Below, one piece after another: positions 35,821 to 44,966 of a DNA stretch of 64,000 bases (position 1 is its first letter; the number at the start of each line of letters is the position of its first letter). The notes beneath the pieces were generated by a model. The model ran no database searches and was not told where the DNA came from. It was given only the letters and a program-made list of their open reading frames with translations. The stretch comes from Flavobacteriaceae bacterium (GTDB taxonomy: Bacteria > Bacteroidota > Bacteroidia > Flavobacteriales > Flavobacteriaceae), in contig JAIPBH010000004.1 of assembly GCA_021739635.1 (NCBI GenBank), forward strand, positions 180,014-244,013. The letters are read 5' to 3'. A program made the translations under genes and the position numbers.

Positions 35821-36705
35821 ATGATTATTTTAAGAAAAATCTCACTGGTTAGTTTTTTTTTACTGGGTTTTAATTTTTGTTTTTCTCAAAAGCAATACGA
35901 GTATTTTGGAGGTATTATGCTTAGTGATTCTATATCAATATCTTATAAAATTATTTTAATAGAAAATAAAGGAGAAGTAAAAGGATATTCAATAACAGAT
36001 TTAGGTGGTGAGAATGAAACTAGATCAAATATTTTTGGAGAGTATAGCAAAGAAAACAAAGAACTAAGTTTTAGAGAAACGGGAATTGTTTATACAAAGT
36101 CAGTTGTCTCTCAGCAAGATTTTTGCTTTATTAATGTTACGGCAAAAGGGTTTTTGTTAGAGAAAACAAAATCTTTTAAAACTAATTTTGTTGGTTTGTT
36201 TTCTGATAACACTAAATGCATAGATGGAAAACTTTTTTTAAATACAGCAGAAGAAGTTAATGATAGAATTGATAAGGTTACAAACAAAATTAATAAATCA
36301 AAGAAAATCTCTGATAGTATAAAACAAAGAATTAACCCAATTAAAATTATGGATTCTATAAATATGAATATTTTAAGAAAGAACCAAGTTTTAAGTGTTT
36401 TCTCAAAAGCTAAAAAAATAAATCTTATAATTTATGACGGTGGTAAAGAAGACGGAGACAGAATATCGATAAAAATTAACGAAAAAATTATTTTAAAATC
36501 GTATCAAGCCAATAATATAAAAAAGGTAATACCTATTTTTTTAAATGATAAAAAAACTTCTATTAAAATATTTGCAGATAACGAAGGCTCAATAAAGCCA
36601 AATACAATTGTTGTTGAAATTGATGACAATAACAATAAGATAAAAGCACTATCTAATTTGAAGACTGGAGAAACTACACAAATTGATATTTTGAATTCAA
36701 AATAA
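35821..36705 (+). CDS. Exported protein of unknown function
   Basis: A 294-residue protein with signal peptide to about 23 (FNFCFS/Q). After it comes a mostly beta part with EYFGGIMLSDSISISYKI and NIFGEYSKENKEL, a Lys/Asn-rich helix, and a C-terminal beta region containing ISIKINEKIILKSYQANN. I recognise no family. Its role is probably in the periplasm or envelope. aroQ starts 21 bases after its stop. Confidence 0.7.
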   Translation: MIILRKISLVSFFLLGFNFCFSQKQYEYFGGIMLSDSISISYKIILIENKGEVKGYSITDLGGENETRSNIFGEYSKENKELSFRETGIVYTKSVVSQQDFCFINVTAKGFLLEKTKSFKTNFVGLFSDNTKCIDGKLFLNTAEEVNDRIDKVTNKINKSKKISDSIKQRINPIKIMDSINMNILRKNQVLSVFSKAKKINLIIYDGGKEDGDRISIKINEKIILKSYQANNIKKVIPIFLNDKKTSIKIFADNEGSIKPNTIVVEIDDNNNKIKALSNLKTGETTQIDILNSK

Positions 36706-36726
36706 TAAATTTTATATCTTTACTTA

Positions 36727-37143
36727 ATGAAAAAACTAATCATCATTAATGGTCCAAATTTAAACTTGCTTGGTAAGCGAGAACCTACCATTTATGGAAG
36801 CTTAACATTTATCGAGTTTTTAAATCAAATAAAAAGTAAATATCCAAATATTCAATTAGACTATTATCAATCTAATATAGAAGGAGAACTTATTGATAAA
36901 CTACAAGAAGTTGGATTTAGTTATGATGGCATTATTTTAAATGCTGCTGCTTATACGCATACATCTGTAGGAATAGGTGATGCTATAAAGGCTATTGAAA
37001 CTCCGGTTATTGAAGTTCATATTTCAAACACATTTAGCAGAGAAGCGTTTAGACACCAATCTTATATTTCACCAAATGCAAAAGGCGTGATTCTTGGTTT
37101 TGGATTACAAAGTTATGAATTGGCTATTCAAAGTTTTTTATAA
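36727..37143 (+). CDS. aroQ: Type II 3-dehydroquinate dehydratase
   Basis: A 138-residue enzyme of the shikimate pathway, forming 3-dehydroshikimate from 3-dehydroquinate. The family motifs are seen: IINGPNLNLLGKREPTIYG with the catalytic lid Arg and Tyr, LDYYQSNIEGELID, IILNAAAYTHTSVGIGDAI and EVHISNTFSREAFRHQS, which supplies the catalytic His region. Length is a little short for the family but complete. A bidirectional terminator follows. Confidence 0.94.
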   Translation: MKKLIIINGPNLNLLGKREPTIYGSLTFIEFLNQIKSKYPNIQLDYYQSNIEGELIDKLQEVGFSYDGIILNAAAYTHTSVGIGDAIKAIETPVIEVHISNTFSREAFRHQSYISPNAKGVILGFGLQSYELAIQSFL

Positions 37144-37201
37144 TATACTATTGAGATTCTTAGATAGTTAGATAATTATACAATCATATATCCAACAAAA
37201 T

Positions 37202-37233
37202 AAAAGGTTTCAGAATTTCTGAAACCTTTTTAA
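37202..37233. terminator. Bidirectional intrinsic terminator
   Basis: A perfect inverted repeat AAAAGGTTTCAGAA / TTCTGAAACCTTTT flanked by A and T tracts. It lies between converging aroQ and lpdA, so it should serve both. Confidence 0.9.
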
Positions 37234-37271
37234 TATCTAAAAATCTAATTAAGTCTAAAAATCTAATAAAT

Positions 37272-38648
37272 CTATAAATGAATGACTTCACCATAAGCAT
37301 CAGCAACGGCTTCCATTACAGCTTCACTCATAGTTGGATGCGGATGTACTGTTTTTAATACTTCGTGTCCAGTAGTTTCTAATTTTCTACCTAAAACAGC
37401 TTCAGCAATCATATCGGTTACACCAGCACCAATCATATGGCAACCTAACCATTCACCATACTTAGCATCAAAAATAACTTTTACAAAACCATCTTTGTTT
37501 CCACCAGCACTTGCTTTTCCAGAAGCCGAAAACGGAAATTTACCTACTTTAATTTCAATGCCTTTTTCTCTTGCTTGTTTTTCAGTTAAGCCTACACTTG
37601 CAATTTCTGGAGAACAGTAAGTACAACCAGGAATATTTCCATAATCTAAAGCTTCAACATGTTGCCCAGCAATTTTTTCAACACATAAAATGCCTTCGGC
37701 AGAAGCTACGTGAGCCAATGCTTGACCAGGCGTTACATCACCTATAGCATAATAACCAGGAATGTTAGTTTCATAGAATTTATTAACTAGTATTTTATCT
37801 CTGTCAACAGCAATACCAACATCTTCCAAACCTATATTCTCAATATTTGTTTTAATTCCAACAGCACTTAAAATAATATCGGCTTCAAGAACTTCTTCTC
37901 CTTTGCTTGTTTTTACCGTAGCTTTTACTCCAGAACCAGACGTGTCAACTTTAGTAACTTCTGCTGAAGTCATAATATTAATGCCACTCTTTTTAAAAGA
38001 ACGCTCCAATTGTTTTGATACATCTTCATCTTCTACTGGAACGATGTTTGGTAAATATTCAACGATGGTTACTTCTGTTCCCATAGAATTATAGAAATAA
38101 GCAAACTCAACGCCAATAGCACCAGAACCAACTACTATCATTTTCTTTGGTTGTGTTGGTAAGGTCATTGCTTCTCTGTATCCAATTACTTTTTTGCCAT
38201 CTTGAGGTAAATTTGGTAATTGTCTTGACCTTGCACCAGTAGCCACTATAATATGGTCTGCACTATATTCAGTTCCGTTTACATCAATTTTTTTACCTGG
38301 TTTAAGTTTTCCAAAACCTTCAATAACATCAATTTTATTCTTTTTCATTAAGAATTGGACACCTTTACTCATGCCATCTGCAACACCACGACTACGTTTT
38401 ACAACGGCATCAAAGTCTTTGTCATAATCCTTAACAGATAAACCATAATCTCCTGCATGTTTCAAATATTCAAAAACTTGAGCAGATTTTAATAACGCTT
38501 TTGTTGGAATACAACCCCAATTTAAACAAACTCCACCAAGATTTTCTTTTTCAACAATTGCTGTTTTAAAACCTAATTGTGATGCTCTAATAGCTGTAAC
38601 ATAACCGCCAGGACCACTTCCAAGAACAATAATATCGTATTTACTCAT
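37272..38648 (-). CDS. lpdA: Dihydrolipoyl dehydrogenase
   Basis: A 458-residue flavoprotein disulfide oxidoreductase. The FAD motif is GSGPGGYVTAI, the redox-active pair is C41-x4-C46 in GGVCLNWGCIPTKA, and the C-terminal HPHPTMSE carries the catalytic His. It is the E3 component of 2-oxoacid dehydrogenases and glycine cleavage. No E1 or E2 gene is adjacent, so it is a shared stand-alone subunit. It is transcribed away from the NADH dehydrogenase gene. Confidence 0.95.
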   Translation of the reverse strand: MSKYDIIVLGSGPGGYVTAIRASQLGFKTAIVEKENLGGVCLNWGCIPTKALLKSAQVFEYLKHAGDYGLSVKDYDKDFDAVVKRSRGVADGMSKGVQFLMKKNKIDVIEGFGKLKPGKKIDVNGTEYSADHIIVATGARSRQLPNLPQDGKKVIGYREAMTLPTQPKKMIVVGSGAIGVEFAYFYNSMGTEVTIVEYLPNIVPVEDEDVSKQLERSFKKSGINIMTSAEVTKVDTSGSGVKATVKTSKGEEVLEADIILSAVGIKTNIENIGLEDVGIAVDRDKILVNKFYETNIPGYYAIGDVTPGQALAHVASAEGILCVEKIAGQHVEALDYGNIPGCTYCSPEIASVGLTEKQAREKGIEIKVGKFPFSASGKASAGGNKDGFVKVIFDAKYGEWLGCHMIGAGVTDMIAEAVLGRKLETTGHEVLKTVHPHPTMSEAVMEAVADAYGEVIHL

Positions 38649-38696
38649 GAGAATTATTTAATCATTAAATCAAGCAGCGAATTTACGAAACGTAAT

Positions 38697-38728
38697 TTGA
38701 ATAAAGAATTTAGAGCCTGATAAATTTG
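38697..38728 (+). promoter_or_regulatory. Promoter of the NADH dehydrogenase gene
   Basis: TTG at 38697-38699 and TAAATTTG at 38721-38728 are separated by 21 bases, matching the TTG/TAnnTTTG consensus of Bacteroidota. The ATG at 38765 is 36 bases downstream. Confidence 0.6.
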
Positions 38729-38764
38729 AATCTTTTGTTACCTTTACCTTGCAACTATTAGAAT

Positions 38765-40048
38765 ATGAACATACCTAGAACTAGTTTTCCCAGAATTGTT
38801 ATTATTGGCGGTGGTTTTGCTGGAATTTCTTTAGCTAAAAAATTATCAAAGCAAGAAGTACAAGTTGTATTACTTGACAAGCACAACTATCATACATTTC
38901 AACCTTTATTATATCAAGTATCTACAGGTGGTTTAGAACCAGATTCTATAGCATATCCTATTAGAAAAATTCTTAAAAATTATACTAATTTCCATTTTAG
39001 ATTGGCTCATGTTGAAGAGATAAAACCTTTAACTAATGAAGTGAGTACTGATATTGGAACTTTAAAATTCGACTATTTAGTAATTGCTTCTGGATCTGAA
39101 ACCAATTATTTTGGTAATTCTGTCATAGAAAAGCATAGCATGGCTATGAAATCTATACCACAATCACTCAATTTACGTAGTTTAATTCTCGAAAATTTTG
39201 AAGAGGCCTTATTAACTTCTGATTTGAATGAACGTAATGCCTTAATGAATTTTGTGATTGTTGGTGCTGGCCCAACAGGTGTTGAATTGGCAGGTGCTTT
39301 AGCAGAGATAAAAAAAGGAATATTACCCAAAGATTATCCAGATTTAGACACACGTTCTGTTCAAATAAACCTAATTCAATCAAGTGATAGAATCCTTAAA
39401 GAAATGAGTGAAAATGCTTCAAAAAAAGCTGAGGTTTTTTTAGAGAATTTAGGCGTCAATATTTGGAAAAATGTACGAGTTACTAATTATAATGGTAAAA
39501 CAGTTACAACAAACTCTGACTTAACTTTTGAAACCGCCACCTTAATTTGGGCGGCAGGAGTTAAAGGTGCCACTATTAAAGGATTAGATTCTGAAGCGTT
39601 TATCAATAGAGGAAACAGAATTATAGTAAACGAATTTAGCCAAATAAAGGGTTGTAATAACATATTTGCAATTGGTGACGTAGCTTGTATGGAAAGTGAA
39701 GACTTTCCTAACGGATTTCCTATGATGGCACAACCAGCCATTCAACAAGGACAGCATTTAGGTAATAATTTACTTAGATTGATTGAACAAAAACCAATGA
39801 CTCCTTTTTTATATAAAGATAAAGGTGCTATGGCTACTATTGGCAGAAACAAAGCAGTAGTCGATTTAAAACACTTTAAATTTCAAGGAGTTTTTGCTTG
39901 GTATGTTTGGATGTTTGTGCATTTATTTTTTCTAATAGGTTTTAGAAATAGAGTGGTAGTATTCATCAATTGGGTATATAATTACATTCGTTTTGATAGA
40001 GAAGCTAGATTGATAATTAGACCTTATAAAAAGAATCTAAAGGAATAA
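38765..40048 (+). CDS. ndh: Type II NADH dehydrogenase (NDH-2)
   Basis: A 427-residue FAD/NAD(P)-binding oxidoreductase. Two Rossmann motifs are present, IIGGGFAGISLAKK at the N-terminus and IVGAGPTGVELAGAL in the middle, along with FQPLLYQVSTGGLEPDSIA and FAIGDVA. The C-terminal region contains a hydrophobic stretch (VWMFVHLFFLIGF) that probably anchors the protein to the membrane. It passes electrons from NADH to quinone without proton pumping. A single gene with its own promoter. Confidence 0.93.
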   Translation: MNIPRTSFPRIVIIGGGFAGISLAKKLSKQEVQVVLLDKHNYHTFQPLLYQVSTGGLEPDSIAYPIRKILKNYTNFHFRLAHVEEIKPLTNEVSTDIGTLKFDYLVIASGSETNYFGNSVIEKHSMAMKSIPQSLNLRSLILENFEEALLTSDLNERNALMNFVIVGAGPTGVELAGALAEIKKGILPKDYPDLDTRSVQINLIQSSDRILKEMSENASKKAEVFLENLGVNIWKNVRVTNYNGKTVTTNSDLTFETATLIWAAGVKGATIKGLDSEAFINRGNRIIVNEFSQIKGCNNIFAIGDVACMESEDFPNGFPMMAQPAIQQGQHLGNNLLRLIEQKPMTPFLYKDKGAMATIGRNKAVVDLKHFKFQGVFAWYVWMFVHLFFLIGFRNRVVVFINWVYNYIRFDREARLIIRPYKKNLKE

Positions 40049-40130
40049 CTTAATTATATTTAAAATAAAGCTCTGATTATCAGATATTTTTATTAAGTTT
40101 ATAAAATTAACCAACCAATTTATAAACCAA

Positions 40131-41063
40131 ATGAAAAAACATGTCACCATTGCCATGATGATATTTTCTATCGTCATGTTTTCACAAAAGAAAAAAAACG
40201 GAACAATTTACAAAGAGCATCCTGCTATTATAGCGGTTGAAGCGATGCAACAAGCCTTTATAAAAGGAGATACAGTTGCAGTAGCAAGCTATTTGGCTGA
40301 TAATTTTATCTCTATCAATGGGATGAACAATAATCCTGAAGCCAAAGGAACTAACAAAGCTCAGTTTCTAAAAGATTCTGATTTTTGGAGTAAAAACATA
40401 GCTTACCTAACAATTTCAAGACAAGGCGAGGCTTATCCAGATGCACTTGAATATGATGGTGATACTGGTCTGTGGGTGCAAACTTGGGATTATATTCGAG
40501 GCGTCCACGAGGAAACTGGTGTTAAAATAGATATGCCTGTCCATCGTTTATATGTTGTTAATAAAGACAATAAAATTGCGAGAGAAATTACTTATGATGA
40601 TGGAACTATTTTTGACAATTTAAGGGAGAGTTTTGTGCCTAGAACTAATGGTAAATTATATAATCATCATGAATATATAAATAAAGTACTTAGGATGGTA
40701 GCAGCTTTAGAACATAGTGATGTTGATAAGGCCTTTAGTTTTTTTGCTGAAAATGCAAGGTTTAATAATTTAGATATGGCAAATGGAGAAACCCATAGCG
40801 TTGCTGAAGAAAAAGAAGCATTTTTAGGTATGTTAAAAGATTGGGATATCGAAAGAATTGATGTTAGTGGATACCCAGATTATTTAGAATACGAATTAGA
40901 TAAGGCTAAAGTTGTACAATCTTGGTGGAATTTAAGATTAAAAAGGAAATCAGACGGTAAAAAAGTAAATATTCCTGCAATGTTGGTTCATTATTTTAAT
41001 GATGAAGGTATGATGACTCGAGAAATGGGATATTATACAACTCGCGCAATGGAAGCTAAATAA
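40131..41063 (+). CDS. Exported NTF2-like (SnoaL-fold) protein with two domains
   Basis: A 310-residue protein with signal peptide to about 20 (MFS/Q). Two related regions (about 35-150 and 175-300) each begin with a helix followed by a conserved Trp and Tyr in beta strands, the layout of the NTF2/SnoaL fold. I see GLWVQTWDYI and VVQSWWNLRL in equivalent places. Ligand or enzyme function is unknown. It is followed by a perfect terminator. Confidence 0.72.
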   Translation: MKKHVTIAMMIFSIVMFSQKKKNGTIYKEHPAIIAVEAMQQAFIKGDTVAVASYLADNFISINGMNNNPEAKGTNKAQFLKDSDFWSKNIAYLTISRQGEAYPDALEYDGDTGLWVQTWDYIRGVHEETGVKIDMPVHRLYVVNKDNKIAREITYDDGTIFDNLRESFVPRTNGKLYNHHEYINKVLRMVAALEHSDVDKAFSFFAENARFNNLDMANGETHSVAEEKEAFLGMLKDWDIERIDVSGYPDYLEYELDKAKVVQSWWNLRLKRKSDGKKVNIPAMLVHYFNDEGMMTREMGYYTTRAMEAK

Positions 41064-41084
41064 CATAAATGTAAATTGCCATAC

Positions 41085-41120
41085 AAAAAGTGCTTTGTGA
41101 AATTTCACAAAGCACTTTTT
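41085..41120. terminator. Bidirectional intrinsic terminator
   Basis: A perfect 18-bp palindrome (AAAAAGTGCTTTGTGAAA and its complement) with no loop spacer lies between the converging NTF2-like and DinB-like genes. A and T tracts are in its arms. Confidence 0.9.
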
Positions 41121-41137
41121 AGTTTTAGATAGAAAAG

Positions 41138-41692
41138 CTACAAATCTTCCGTAAAATGTTTTCGTGTTTTTTCTCTATCAAATTTTTCAGAATTATATTT
41201 TAATGACTCTCCTTTAGGAATTGATAAACAATTCCATTGGTTACCTTTAATTAGCTTTCCTAAAAAAACAATTTGGCCAACATGATAGGGGTAATGTGAC
41301 AATTGACGGTTAATAGCTTCTGTAACGCTATGTCCTTGATTTCTAATGTAGATAAGGGTATTTAAATCGTCTTCTTTTAAAGATTTTAAGGCATTAAAAA
41401 AACAAAACCAGCCACTTTCCCAAGTTGCAATAATATCTTCTTTAGAATGGAAAGTATTTATAAATTCATCATCTCTATGTCTCCATTCTTTTTCGCCATC
41501 TTCACTTAAAAAGTTAGTCCATCTACTTAGCATATTACCAGCTACATGTTTAACAATAATGGCAATACTATTACAGTTTTCATCACTTTGCCATTGCATT
41601 TCATCAAAGTTTAGTTGCTCAAAAGTTTTATCACCCAAACTTTTGTAATATTTAAATTGTTTTATGGCACTATCAAGATAACTATTATTCAT
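41138..41692 (-). CDS. DUF1572/DinB-like protein
   Basis: A 184-residue four-helix-bundle protein of the DinB/YfiT superfamily, DUF1572 type. It has helix 1 (AIKQFKYYKSLGDKTF), NSIAIIVKHVAGNM with the first His, and ALSHYPYHVGQIVFLGK-like sequence (RQLSHYPYHVGQI), which holds two more His. The three His fit the family metal site. These proteins are often thiol-transferases. It overlaps the msrB start by 8 bases, so both may act against thiol or sulfur stress. Confidence 0.82.
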   Translation of the reverse strand: MNNSYLDSAIKQFKYYKSLGDKTFEQLNFDEMQWQSDENCNSIAIIVKHVAGNMLSRWTNFLSEDGEKEWRHRDDEFINTFHSKEDIIATWESGWFCFFNALKSLKEDDLNTLIYIRNQGHSVTEAINRQLSHYPYHVGQIVFLGKLIKGNQWNCLSIPKGESLKYNSEKFDREKTRKHFTEDL

Positions 41693-42083
41693 CCTTTTTA
41701 AAAACTATACTTAAAGAATTTACACAGTAGCGTGTGCCCGTTTTTGTTGGGCCATCATTAAAAACGTGCCCTAAATGCCCACCACAATTGGAGCAAACAA
41801 TTTCTGTTCTAATCATACCATGTGATTTATCAAGAATATACTCAACAGTACCTTTTATAGATTCATCAAAACTTGGCCAACCACAATGGGCATCAAACTT
41901 GCTGTCACTCTCAAATAATTGCTGATGGCATCCAGCACACACATACGTACCATTTTCAAAATGAAGATTGTATTTTCCAGAATGTGGTCGTTCTGTTCCT
42001 TTATTTCTTAAAACCCAAAACTGTTCTTCAGAAAGTTGGTTTTTCCATTCTTCATCGGTTTTTTCTATTTTGTATTTACTCAT
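41685..42083 (-). CDS. msrB: Peptide-methionine (R)-S-oxide reductase, cytoplasmic
   Basis: A 132-residue MsrB without signal peptide. Zinc-binding Cys pairs are in CAGCHQQLF and CSNCGGHLGHVF, and the catalytic Cys is in GTRYCVNSLS. It reduces the R isomer of methionine sulfoxide in proteins. It overlaps the exported MsrB gene by 8 bases and the DinB-like gene by 8, so the three are one transcript. Confidence 0.94.
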   Translation of the reverse strand: MSKYKIEKTDEEWKNQLSEEQFWVLRNKGTERPHSGKYNLHFENGTYVCAGCHQQLFESDSKFDAHCGWPSFDESIKGTVEYILDKSHGMIRTEIVCSNCGGHLGHVFNDGPTKTGTRYCVNSLSIVFKKDE

Positions 42084-42558
42084 TTTTAGGTATAAATTTT
42101 AATGCAACACCATTAATACAGTGGCGTAATCCTGTTGTTTTTTTAGGACCATCATTAAATACATGACCCAAATGTCCGCCACAAACGGCACAATGTTCTT
42201 CTATGCCGTAATAATAATTAGAACCGCTTAAAAAAGCCACATTGCCTTTTATTTCTTTATCAAAACTTGGCCATCCAGAACCAGAATCGTATTTATGTTC
42301 ACTAAGAAATAATGGTGTATTGCATGCAGCACAAACATACGTCCCCTGTTGATGATTTTTATTTAATGAACTTGAAAAGCGTCTTTCTGTACCTTGCTCT
42401 CTTAAAACGTAATACTGCTCAGGTGTTAATTGTTTTTTCCATTCAGAATCTGTTTTAGTAATGGTAATTCCTTTTGTTTCTTCTTGATTCTTTTTTTGGG
42501 CATTACTATTACAACTAAAACTACTTATAATAACTATTAAAATTATAAACTTTTTCAT
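42076..42558 (-). CDS. msrB: Peptide-methionine (R)-S-oxide reductase, lipoprotein form
   Basis: A 160-residue MsrB paralogue. I place the start at the ATG at 42558 because it directly gives the lipoprotein signal MKKFIILIVIISSFSC. An upstream in-frame ATG would add 19 residues that spoil it. The enzyme body has the zinc Cys pairs and the catalytic Cys in GLRHCINGVAL. It probably protects envelope proteins from oxidation, in tandem with the cytoplasmic copy. Confidence 0.88.
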   Translation of the reverse strand: MKKFIILIVIISSFSCNSNAQKKNQEETKGITITKTDSEWKKQLTPEQYYVLREQGTERRFSSSLNKNHQQGTYVCAACNTPLFLSEHKYDSGSGWPSFDKEIKGNVAFLSGSNYYYGIEEHCAVCGGHLGHVFNDGPKKTTGLRHCINGVALKFIPKNE

Positions 42559-42714
42559 TTTTTGCTGTGTGATTATGTTTTTTATTAAGTCGAAATTAAT
42601 TACGAAACATAACATCTATATAAAAACGTAAATTTTAAAAAATAAAAATAAAATTGTGTAAAAAAATTACAATTTGATTTTTGTATTTTTATAAAAAATT
42701 AAAATCAACTTCTC

Positions 42715-43536
42715 ATGAAATTAAAAATAGTTATAATTACATTAGTCGCTACAATTATTTTGGTAGCATGCGCCACTAATCCATTTACGGGAAAACAAAC
42801 CATGGCTTTGCCTGGAACAGAAAATAGTTCTTTATTTCCAACAGCATTTGCTCAATATAATCAATTTTTATCTGAAAATAAAGTTATAAAAGGAACTGCT
42901 GATGCCGCTATGGTAACCAAAGTAGGTCAAAAAATAGCAGTAGCCGCAGAACGCTGGTTAAATGCCAATGGACATGTTGGTTATTTAAATGATTATAAAT
43001 GGGAATATAATTTAGTTGATGATAAAACGGTAAATGCTTGGTGTATGCCAGGTGGAAAAATAGTAGTGTATACTGGTATTTTACCAATTTCTAAAAGTGA
43101 AGCTGGATTAGCTGCTATTATGGGTCATGAAGTGGCACATGCCTTAGCTAATCACGGACAACAACGCATGAGCGCAAGTATGTTACAACAAATTGGAGCC
43201 GTAGGGTTAAATGTTGCTTTGCAGGATAATAAAAATTTAGGACTTTTTAATCAAGCTTATGGTATTGGAACGCAAGTAGGAGGCATGTTACCATTTAGTA
43301 GAAACCATGAAACAGAAGCAGACTCTATAGGATTAATTTTAATGTCGATTGCTGGTTACAACCCTGATGAAGCGGCAGAGCTTTGGAAGCGTATGAGCGC
43401 AAATAGTGGCGGACAAGCGCCTCCAGAATTGCTAAGCACGCATCCATCCAACGATTCTAGAATTGCTAATTTAACAGCATTAGCTCCAAAAGCTAAAGAG
43501 GAAGCTAAAAAATTTGGCGTAACATCGTTTAAATAA
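42715..43536 (+). CDS. M48-family metallopeptidase lipoprotein
   Basis: A 273-residue lipoprotein (lipid Cys at 19 in ILVACATN). The zinc site is MGHEVAHALANHG, with H138, E139 and H142, and the third ligand E201 is in NHETEADSIG. The family includes BepA and LoiP, which take part in outer-membrane protein quality control. The substrate here is unknown. A terminator follows within 60 bases and overlaps the leader of the next gene. Confidence 0.9.
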   Translation: MKLKIVIITLVATIILVACATNPFTGKQTMALPGTENSSLFPTAFAQYNQFLSENKVIKGTADAAMVTKVGQKIAVAAERWLNANGHVGYLNDYKWEYNLVDDKTVNAWCMPGGKIVVYTGILPISKSEAGLAAIMGHEVAHALANHGQQRMSASMLQQIGAVGLNVALQDNKNLGLFNQAYGIGTQVGGMLPFSRNHETEADSIGLILMSIAGYNPDEAAELWKRMSANSGGQAPPELLSTHPSNDSRIANLTALAPKAKEEAKKFGVTSFK

Positions 43537-43574
43537 TAATTTAACTTTTCGTTTAAAATATTTGTTTACTTTAG

Positions 43575-43599
43575 AAGCTGCTATAAAAGCAGCTTTTTT
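43575..43599 (+). terminator. Intrinsic terminator just before the MFS gene start
   Basis: An 8-bp stem AAGCTGCT/AGCAGCTT with a 5-base loop is followed by TTTTTTATT. It lies 38 bases after the M48 stop and ends only 3 bases before the MFS ATG. It should end the M48 transcript, yet leaves no room for a separate leader of the MFS gene. Confidence 0.75.
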
Positions 43600-43602
43600 A
43601 TT

Positions 43603-44901
43603 ATGGATGAATTAGAAAAAGGAAGTAAAAAACTTCTTAACGCTTGGGCTTTTTATGATTGGGCAAATTCAGTTTATACGCTAACCATAGCCTCATCAAT
43701 TTTTCCTATTTTTTATTCGGCATTATTTCTGTCTGAAATTAAAACCGTTCATGCTTTTGGTTTTGATTTTAAGAGTACTGCTTTAATAACGTTTGTAACT
43801 GCTTTTACATTTTTGGTGGTCACGTTTACCTCACCTATATTGTCTGGTATTGCCGATTATGTAGGTAATAAAAAGAATTTCATGAAATTTTTCTGTTACT
43901 TAGGTGGTACAGGTTGTATTGGCTTATACTGGTTTAGTTTAGACCATATTTATATAAGTATTTTGTGTTATTTCATGGGATTAATAGGGTATTGGGGAAG
44001 TTTAGTTTTTTATAACTCTTATTTGCCAGATATAGCGTTTCCAGAACAACAAGACAGCGTGAGTGCCAAAGGATTTTCTTTTGGGTATATAGGAAGTGTT
44101 ATTTTACTTATTGTTAATTTGATAATGGTGATGAGTCAGGATGATGGAGAATCTAAAATGCAAATGATGCGATATTCATTTGTTACTGTAGGAATATGGT
44201 GGGTTTTATTCAGTCAATATTCATTTTATTTTTTACCTAAAGGAACATCGGCAGGCCATAAAGTGACTAAAGATGTTGTTTTTAATGGCATACGAGAATT
44301 AAGGCAAGTTTGGAAAGAGTTAAAGAAAAATTTAAGATTAAAAAGATTTTTAAATGCATTTTTTGTCTTTAGTATGGCGGTACAAACCATTATGTTGGTA
44401 GCAGTTTATTTTGGAGAAGAAGAAATAGCTTGGGCTAGTGATAGCGAAAAAACAACGGGTTTAATTATTAGTATTTTAGTGATTCAATTAGTTGCCATCA
44501 TTGGAGCCATTATAACCTCAAGATGTTCTTCAAAATATGGGAACATTAAAACATTGATTGTTGTTAATTTTGTTTGGATGTTTATGTGTTTTTATGCCTA
44601 TTTTATGATTACACCTATTCAGTTTTATATAGCAGCTTCTTTAGTAGGCTTGGTTATGGGTGGCATTCAATCATTAGCAAGATCAACCTATTCAAAATTT
44701 TTGCCAGAAACCGAAGATACCACATCGTATTTTAGTTTTTATGATGTTGCTGAAAAAATTGGAATCGTTATAGGTATGGTCATTTTTGCAACGATTGACC
44801 AAATTACGGGAACCATGAGAAATGGCATTCTATTTTTAGTTTTATTCTTTTTAGTTGGTATTATTTTATTGTTTAGAGTCCCAAAAGAACAGAGAAATTA
44901 A
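43603..44901 (+). CDS. MFS transporter, UMF1/Atg22-like
   Basis: A 432-residue membrane protein with about 12 helices. The N-terminal motif NAWAFYDWANSVYTLTIASSI is the hallmark of the UMF1 (Atg22-like) family. Atg22 exports amino acids from vacuoles, and bacterial substrates are unknown. No Met occurs between the chosen ATG and this motif, so the ATG at 43603 is the only reasonable start. It is immediately preceded by a terminator hairpin. Confidence 0.88.
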   Translation: MDELEKGSKKLLNAWAFYDWANSVYTLTIASSIFPIFYSALFLSEIKTVHAFGFDFKSTALITFVTAFTFLVVTFTSPILSGIADYVGNKKNFMKFFCYLGGTGCIGLYWFSLDHIYISILCYFMGLIGYWGSLVFYNSYLPDIAFPEQQDSVSAKGFSFGYIGSVILLIVNLIMVMSQDDGESKMQMMRYSFVTVGIWWVLFSQYSFYFLPKGTSAGHKVTKDVVFNGIRELRQVWKELKKNLRLKRFLNAFFVFSMAVQTIMLVAVYFGEEEIAWASDSEKTTGLIISILVIQLVAIIGAIITSRCSSKYGNIKTLIVVNFVWMFMCFYAYFMITPIQFYIAASLVGLVMGGIQSLARSTYSKFLPETEDTTSYFSFYDVAEKIGIVIGMVIFATIDQITGTMRNGILFLVLFFLVGIILLFRVPKEQRN

Positions 44902-44906
44902 ACCAA

Positions 44907-44940
44907 AAAACGACCCTTTTAAGAGTCGTTTTATTGGATT
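44907..44940. terminator. Terminator between MFS and DUF2807 genes
   Basis: A 12-bp stem AAAACGACCCTT with AAGAGTCGTTTT carries one C-A mismatch on the plus strand that becomes a G-U pair on the minus strand. A and T tracts flank it. The wobble suggests selection on the leftward transcript, but it can serve both converging genes. Confidence 0.75.
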
Positions 44941-44966
44941 GATGAAAGATTGATTTTTTATTGATT

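Noticed and set aside
42559..42615. Upstream in-frame start of the lipoprotein MsrB
   Set aside because: It adds 19 residues before a perfect lipoprotein signal, so the downstream ATG is more likely.
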